Assembly: GCA_963676725.1 (NCBI GenBank)
Contig: OY781463.1
Span: 3,038,001 to 3,102,000 of the forward strand
Source: G963662905 sp963676725
GTDB lineage: Bacteria; Bacteroidota; Bacteroidia; Bacteroidales; WRLA01
Reading direction: 5' to 3'
DNA length: 64,000 nt
Below the pieces are notes generated by a model. The model did no database searches, was not told where the DNA came from, and was given only the letters and a program-made list of their open reading frames with translations. This document shows positions 60,078-64,000 of this stretch, in pieces. A program made the translations under genes and the position numbers. The stretch's first letter is position 1. Every line of letters starts with the position of its first letter.

Positions 60078-61754
60078 ATGAAAACAAAGCGATTATCATT
60101 CAGCTTACTCTTTTTTTCCCTACTTTTAAATGCATATATTTCTGCGCAGCAAATCAAAACATATAGTAATGATGAACTCTTGCAGCGAAAGGAAATTTAT
60201 TTTTCTTTCCAGCATCCCGGCATGGAAAAGATGGTTGAATTATCAAGCTACCTGAGTATTGATGAGCAAAGCACAAAGGATGTTGTTACTGCCTACGCCA
60301 ACCAAAAAACTTTCGCTCAATTTTGCAATGATAATATTGCGTATAAGGTTTTAACTCCACCTTCACTTCGTCAAACTGCTGAGATGTATGAAGGAGGATT
60401 GGCTACTTTTAACTGGGATGCATATCCTACATATGAATCTTATCTACAAATTATGCAGGATTTTGCATCAAATTATCCTGAAATATGCAGTCTATATGAA
60501 ATTGGACAATCTGTTGAAGGCAGATCATTATTAGCTGCGCGCTTGTATCATCCAAATTACAGCGGAGGGCATCCCCCACGGATGTTGTTTACAGGGCATA
60601 TTCATGGCGATGAATTAGCGTGTTATGTAATCCAGCTCAATCTAATTAATTATTTATTAAGTAATTACGAAACCGATGAGCGGGTTCAGCGCTTGCTTGA
60701 CGGTGTGGAAATTTGGGTTAACCCATTATCAAATCCTGATGGACTGTATGCCGGTGGCAATGAAACTGTTGTAGGAGCAACGCGTTTTAATGCCAATGGC
60801 GTTGATTTGAACCGAAATTATGCAGACCCTGTTTATGGCCCACATCCTGATGGCAATGCATGGCAAAAAGAGACCGAAGCCTTTATGAAACTTGCTGAGG
60901 ATTTCCAGTTTACATTGTCTGCCAACACCCACGGAGGTGCGGAATTGGTTAATTATCCCTGGGATTCAAAAATGGAATTTCATCCCGATAACGAGTGGTG
61001 GATCAGTCTTTCCAGAGCCTATGCCACAGCGGCACAGGAGAATAGCCCTGTTGGCTATTTTGAAGATCTGAATAATGGCATTTCTAATGGTTATGCATGG
61101 TATCCGACCAGAGGATGCCGTCAGGATTATATGAATTATTTTGCCGGATGCAGGGAAACTACTATAGAACAATCATCGCGAAAAGCCTTACCGGCAGCAC
61201 AATTAACAGAATATTGGCTGTATAATAAAGAGGCAATGCTTGGGTATATGGAGTATTGTCTGATGGGTGCTAATGGTATTGTTACTGACAGCTTGAGCTC
61301 TAATCCACTGAAAGCCAAATTATTTATCCCTTTCCACGATAAAGACAGCTCCTGGGTTTATTCATCATCAGATAATGGATGGTACCATAGATTATTAGAT
61401 CCGGGAACCTATAAAATAATATGCAGTGCGCCAGGCTATCGCAGTTTAACAAAGAGTGTGACAGTAAGTGAAGGACACTTTAGCCTTCTTGATTTTCGTT
61501 TGCAAAAATCAGGGCTTGGCATTGCGTCTTTGGAAACAGATCCGATTATTGAACAAATTGGCAAGCTAATTCACATCGATTTTCCGGAGCAGGCAATCCT
61601 TGAACTATACAATATACAAGGACAGATGATAAAACAGTTAGAGCATGCATCAGGAGATTCATATTACGAACAAAATAATCTTGATGGGGGCATCTATATT
61701 ATTCGCTTAAAAACATCCTCACAAACCTATAGTAAAAAAATCAGGCTGATTTAA
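60078..61754 (+). CDS. Secreted M14 zinc carboxypeptidase with T9SS sorting domain
   Basis: 558 residues. A signal peptide (SLLFFSLLLNAYISAQQ) is followed by a peptidase M14 domain (about 110-400). Zinc ligands are His and Glu in GHIHGDELACY and His in SANTHGGAE; substrate-site residues include RFNANGVDLNRNY; catalytic Glu is probably that in CRETTIEQ. A carboxypeptidase-regulatory-like repeat (about 413-475, KAKLFIPF, GTYKIICSAPGY) precedes a C-terminal T9SS sorting domain (about 480-558, ILELYNIQGQM, LDGGIYIIRLKTSS). Probably a cell-surface carboxypeptidase. It converges with coaE, and the two stop codons overlap on TTAA at 61751-61754. Confidence 0.93.
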   Translation: MKTKRLSFSLLFFSLLLNAYISAQQIKTYSNDELLQRKEIYFSFQHPGMEKMVELSSYLSIDEQSTKDVVTAYANQKTFAQFCNDNIAYKVLTPPSLRQTAEMYEGGLATFNWDAYPTYESYLQIMQDFASNYPEICSLYEIGQSVEGRSLLAARLYHPNYSGGHPPRMLFTGHIHGDELACYVIQLNLINYLLSNYETDERVQRLLDGVEIWVNPLSNPDGLYAGGNETVVGATRFNANGVDLNRNYADPVYGPHPDGNAWQKETEAFMKLAEDFQFTLSANTHGGAELVNYPWDSKMEFHPDNEWWISLSRAYATAAQENSPVGYFEDLNNGISNGYAWYPTRGCRQDYMNYFAGCRETTIEQSSRKALPAAQLTEYWLYNKEAMLGYMEYCLMGANGIVTDSLSSNPLKAKLFIPFHDKDSSWVYSSSDNGWYHRLLDPGTYKIICSAPGYRSLTKSVTVSEGHFSLLDFRLQKSGLGIASLETDPIIEQIGKLIHIDFPEQAILELYNIQGQMIKQLEHASGDSYYEQNNLDGGIYIIRLKTSSQTYSKKIRLI

Positions 61755-62350
61755 TTCTTCGCCAAAGTGTCTAATTCTTCTTTCAGGGCAATTATTTGAG
61801 GCAGCAGCATTTGTTCTCCATCATTTTTGAGCACAAAATCAGCCATTGCTATTTTCCTTTCTTCTGGCCATTGGTTATCCATGCGTTTTTGCACTTCTGC
61901 TTCGGTCATATCTTCCCGATCCAATACACGCTGTAAACGAATGCTTTCCGGAGCGGACACAAAAACAACTTTATCAAAAAAGCGATCAAAACCCGATTCA
62001 TATAGTATGGCAGCTTCATGAAGAATAAAGGGCTCATTTAGATAATCCTTCTGCCATTCCTCAAAATCGTCGGCAACCCTTTGGTGCATAATATTATTGA
62101 GTTTCCTGAGTGCATTTGCATCAGTAAACACGATGGCCGCAAGAGCTTTACGATCTACAGAGGTCTGGTCATCCGCTAAAATATGGCTTCCGAAAGCATC
62201 CACAAGTTTATCAATAGTTTCCTTTTTGTCCATTTGCATTTTTGCACGCAGATCGGCATAATAAACAGGCACTTTCATTTCTTCAAAAATTCGGCAGACA
62301 TAAGATTTTCCACTGCCAATATTTCCTGTGATCGCAACTTTCAAAGACAT
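61751..62350 (-). CDS. coaE: Dephospho-CoA kinase
   Basis: 199 residues. The last step of coenzyme A synthesis (ATP + dephospho-CoA). Walker A is GNIGSGKSYV near the N-terminus, then PVYYADLRAK with the CoA-site Asp, and EAAILYESGFDRFFDKVVFVSAP; DREDMTEAEVQKRMDNQWPEERKIAMADFVLKNDG is the usual C-terminal signature. It starts three bases after the stop of the upstream YbbR-like gene and converges with the carboxypeptidase gene. Confidence 0.97.
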   Translation of the reverse strand: MSLKVAITGNIGSGKSYVCRIFEEMKVPVYYADLRAKMQMDKKETIDKLVDAFGSHILADDQTSVDRKALAAIVFTDANALRKLNNIMHQRVADDFEEWQKDYLNEPFILHEAAILYESGFDRFFDKVVFVSAPESIRLQRVLDREDMTEAEVQKRMDNQWPEERKIAMADFVLKNDGEQMLLPQIIALKEELDTLAKN

Positions 62351-62353
62351 AAA

Positions 62354-63361
62354 CTACTGAATTACAAGATATTCTACCATATCAGGACGAATACTAATAT
62401 TTTTAACAAAAGAAGGGGAACGCAGCAACTCGATGCGGGCATACTCTGAATGCACATTTTCCGGGGATCGCAGAACGGCATCCACACCAAATAAATGAGC
62501 ATCCAATTTCTTGAAATCAGAGAAAGCCACCTGACAGGAGAGTGTTACTGTTTCAGGAAAAAAGCGCACTCTCAGGCTCGTATCAGCAAGATTCGCTTTA
62601 ACAGGAATTTCGATACTGTATTCTGTAAATTGCTCTACAGGAATACGCAGCAGCACAGAATCATCACTATAAACCAAAGGATAGTGCGAATGCTCTTTAA
62701 CAATTGGCATAAGTTTGCTAATGCTATCCATAAGAACACCAAAATCCATAAAAGAAGTTCGTACTGAATAGATTGTATCGAGTATAGAACTTAGGCCGGA
62801 TAAAATAATACTATCGGGCTGTGCGAAGACCTCATCCTGAAGCCAATGCTGGCGGGCAAGTTTAAACTCTATATCCGGAACAACAGGAACTTTTTTGAAG
62901 GCTTTTTCTTCAAATTTAAAATAGAGGGTGTCGGGACTAACATCCGTCAGATCATCGGTAAGATTGAGCTGTTTTGCAATATTAGCAACATAGGGTGCAG
63001 TGATGAGATAACCCATAAAGAGATTTCCTTGTTTACTAATTTTCATTGCTTTAGCATCGATTTCCACTTCGCGGCTCAAAGAAAACAGATCGAGTGAGGC
63101 CAAATCAAAGCCTTGCCCACGCACCCGCAATAGTAAATGGTCTTCGGGTTTGTTTACCAAGATTTTATCGGAAGGAAGTCCGCTAATGCGCAGTTTATAA
63201 TCGACTGTTGTATAATAATCCCTTGAAAGGCTCATTAGCAACCAAATAAATGCAGCAATTGCCAGACAAGCCAAAAACACATAAAGCTGATCACGTGCTG
63301 CTTTATCGTGCGGATTTATAATCCGCCTCAATTGCTGCAAGAGATCAGCTTTATTCACCAT
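62354..63361 (-). CDS. YbbR/CdaR-like periplasmic protein
   Basis: 335 residues. One N-terminal membrane helix (about 25-45, VFLACLAIAAFIWLLMSL) with the periplasmic part carrying YbbR-like repeats: TVDYKLRISGLPSDKILVN, then SIEIPVKANLADTSLRVRFFPETVTLSCQVA (about 230-280). It is a Bacteroidota YbbR-type protein, not obviously tied to a DisA/CdaA cyclase here, because none is adjacent. It lies between yajC (13-base gap) and coaE. Its role is unclear. Confidence 0.85.
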   Translation of the reverse strand: MVNKADLLQQLRRIINPHDKAARDQLYVFLACLAIAAFIWLLMSLSRDYYTTVDYKLRISGLPSDKILVNKPEDHLLLRVRGQGFDLASLDLFSLSREVEIDAKAMKISKQGNLFMGYLITAPYVANIAKQLNLTDDLTDVSPDTLYFKFEEKAFKKVPVVPDIEFKLARQHWLQDEVFAQPDSIILSGLSSILDTIYSVRTSFMDFGVLMDSISKLMPIVKEHSHYPLVYSDDSVLLRIPVEQFTEYSIEIPVKANLADTSLRVRFFPETVTLSCQVAFSDFKKLDAHLFGVDAVLRSPENVHSEYARIELLRSPSFVKNISIRPDMVEYLVIQ

Positions 63362-63374
63362 AAAATGATTATTC

Positions 63375-63707
63375 TTATTTACGTTGATTCATTTGGTTAT
63401 CAACACCGCCCATTGAAATAGCACTTCTTTCAATTTTGAGACGGCCTTGGCCTTCTGTTTCGATGATGACAGTGGTATCCTTAATTTCAAGGATTTTTCC
63501 ATGCACACCACCAATAGTAACAATTTTATCACCTTTTGCCAGGCTTTCGCGGAATTTCCGTTCATCCTTCGATTTTTTCATCTGGGGACGAATAAAAAAG
63601 AGATAAAAAACCACGATAATCAGCCCCAGAAATATAAAAGAAGACCAAGGGCTTTGATTTTCCCCATTTTGGGGCATCATCAATAAAATACTTGCTAATG
63701 TTGTCAT
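63375..63707 (-). CDS. yajC: Preprotein translocase subunit YajC
   Basis: 110 residues. One N-terminal membrane helix (about 21-40, FIFLGLIIVVFYLFFIRPQ) and a small beta domain with KGDKIVTIGGVHGKILEI, the YajC hallmark. It joins the SecDF complex of the Sec translocon; secD and secF are not in the window. It lies between the DUF1573 gene and the YbbR-like gene. Confidence 0.96.
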   Translation of the reverse strand: MTTLASILLMMPQNGENQSPWSSFIFLGLIIVVFYLFFIRPQMKKSKDERKFRESLAKGDKIVTIGGVHGKILEIKDTTVIIETEGQGRLKIERSAISMGGVDNQMNQRK

Positions 63708-63721
63708 AAGATTATTTGTTA

Positions 63722-64000
63722 TTAATTCTCTGGCCGTATAATTTCGGCTTTAATGCGTAATATTTTTGTATTTGGTTGGGCATTTGACATTACTGTCACA
63801 CTTTTATTTTGAAAACCTTTTCGCCCAGAGCTATCGAAGCTCACTTCCACAATTCCTTCTTCACCCGGTTTTACAGGGGTATGAGGATATTTTGGTACGG
63901 TGCACCCACAACTTGAGGACACTTTTGAAATTAAAAGATCTGTGTTTCCCGTGTTTTTAAATTTAAAACTATAACTCACTTTTTCCCCACTAATTACGCG
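63722..64000 (-). CDS. DUF1573 (Ig-like) protein, C-terminal part (partial)
   Basis: The frame runs off the right edge; 92 residues are visible. The Met-type start at 63979 is an internal GTG, since the frame continues with GEK before SYSFKFKNTG. It shows the DUF1573 signature: VSSSCGCTVPKYPHTPVKPGEEG with two Cys, then VEVSFDSSGRKG. DUF1573 proteins are secreted Ig-like domains common in Bacteroidota and of unknown function. The spacing to yajC is 14 bases, suggesting co-transcription. Confidence 0.88.
   Translation of the reverse strand, partial: RVISGEKVSYSFKFKNTGNTDLLISKVSSSCGCTVPKYPHTPVKPGEEGIVEVSFDSSGRKGFQNKSVTVMSNAQPNTKILRIKAEIIRPEN

Noticed and set aside
1..64000. tRNA, rRNA, CRISPR arrays, prophage and intact insertion sequences
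   Set aside because: Scanned by eye for T-loop motifs, regularly spaced repeats, and transposase or integrase signatures such as DDE or tyrosine-recombinase motifs; none found. Absence is only as good as manual reading.

Overview
The window looks like a chromosomal piece of a Bacteroidota genome, most likely a Bacteroidales- or Marinilabiliales-type lineage. The signs are a PorX-type response regulator of the type IX secretion system (T9SS), two proteins with T9SS C-terminal sorting domains, a TonB-dependent receptor end, an OprP-type porin with an N-terminal carboxypeptidase-regulatory domain, a TamB/TamL pair with a lipoprotein TamL, ECF sigma factors paired with single-pass anti-sigma-like proteins, promoters of the TAnnTTTG type, and a general lack of Shine-Dalgarno sequences. 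I see no rRNA, tRNA, CRISPR array, prophage or intact insertion sequence.

Layout. 1-4.2 kb: TonB receptor end, DEAD-box helicase, a T9SS lamin-tail protein and an unrecognised membrane protein. 4.5-8.3 kb: a PhoU-like DUF47 protein, a PiT phosphate transporter fused to a coiled coil and LuxR-type DNA-binding domain, and a tandem adenylate kinase whose second half is degenerate. 8.4-13.3 kb: small membrane and Cys-rich proteins, a GH92 mannosidase and a PLP aminotransferase. 13.5-17 kb: an ECF sigma/membrane protein/Spy-like operon, a 121-bp nested palindrome, and a secreted vWA protein. 17.2-22.5 kb: a GH3-beta-lactamase fusion, a CDF transporter, a membrane protein and a rhomboid protease. 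22.5-30.4 kb: an SDR, then a leftward run read in the order porin, lamin-tail lipoprotein, SdiA-regulated lipoprotein, two divergent CYTH-like paralogs, a canonical CYTH enzyme and a DASS transporter. This run reads like a phosphate or polyphosphate locus.

31-38 kb: porX-tsaE-alanine dehydrogenase, a short arginine decarboxylase, a second CDF transporter, a MORN-like repeat protein and a GNAT acetyltransferase. 38.4-43.1 kb: a complete 2-oxoacid dehydrogenase operon (E1alpha, E1beta, E2, E3) with strong Shine-Dalgarno sites unlike its neighbours and an E3 with an eroded NAD-binding motif. An SDR and a short lipoate-ligase-like protein follow. 45-50.4 kb: lepA, then an ECF sigma/anti-sigma/DUF2807-beta-barrel operon. 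50.4-58.3 kb: an overlapping MBL-tamB-tamL operon. 58.6-64 kb: DUF6913, dapA and an M14 carboxypeptidase on the plus strand, then coaE, a YbbR-like protein, yajC and a DUF1573 protein on the minus strand.

The best candidates for undescribed biology are the PiT-HTH fusion, a possible membrane-bound phosphate-sensing transcription factor; the pair of CYTH-like proteins inside a phosphate-flavoured operon; and the E3 subunit lacking the usual NAD glycines. All functional statements come from reading motifs by eye; no database search was run.
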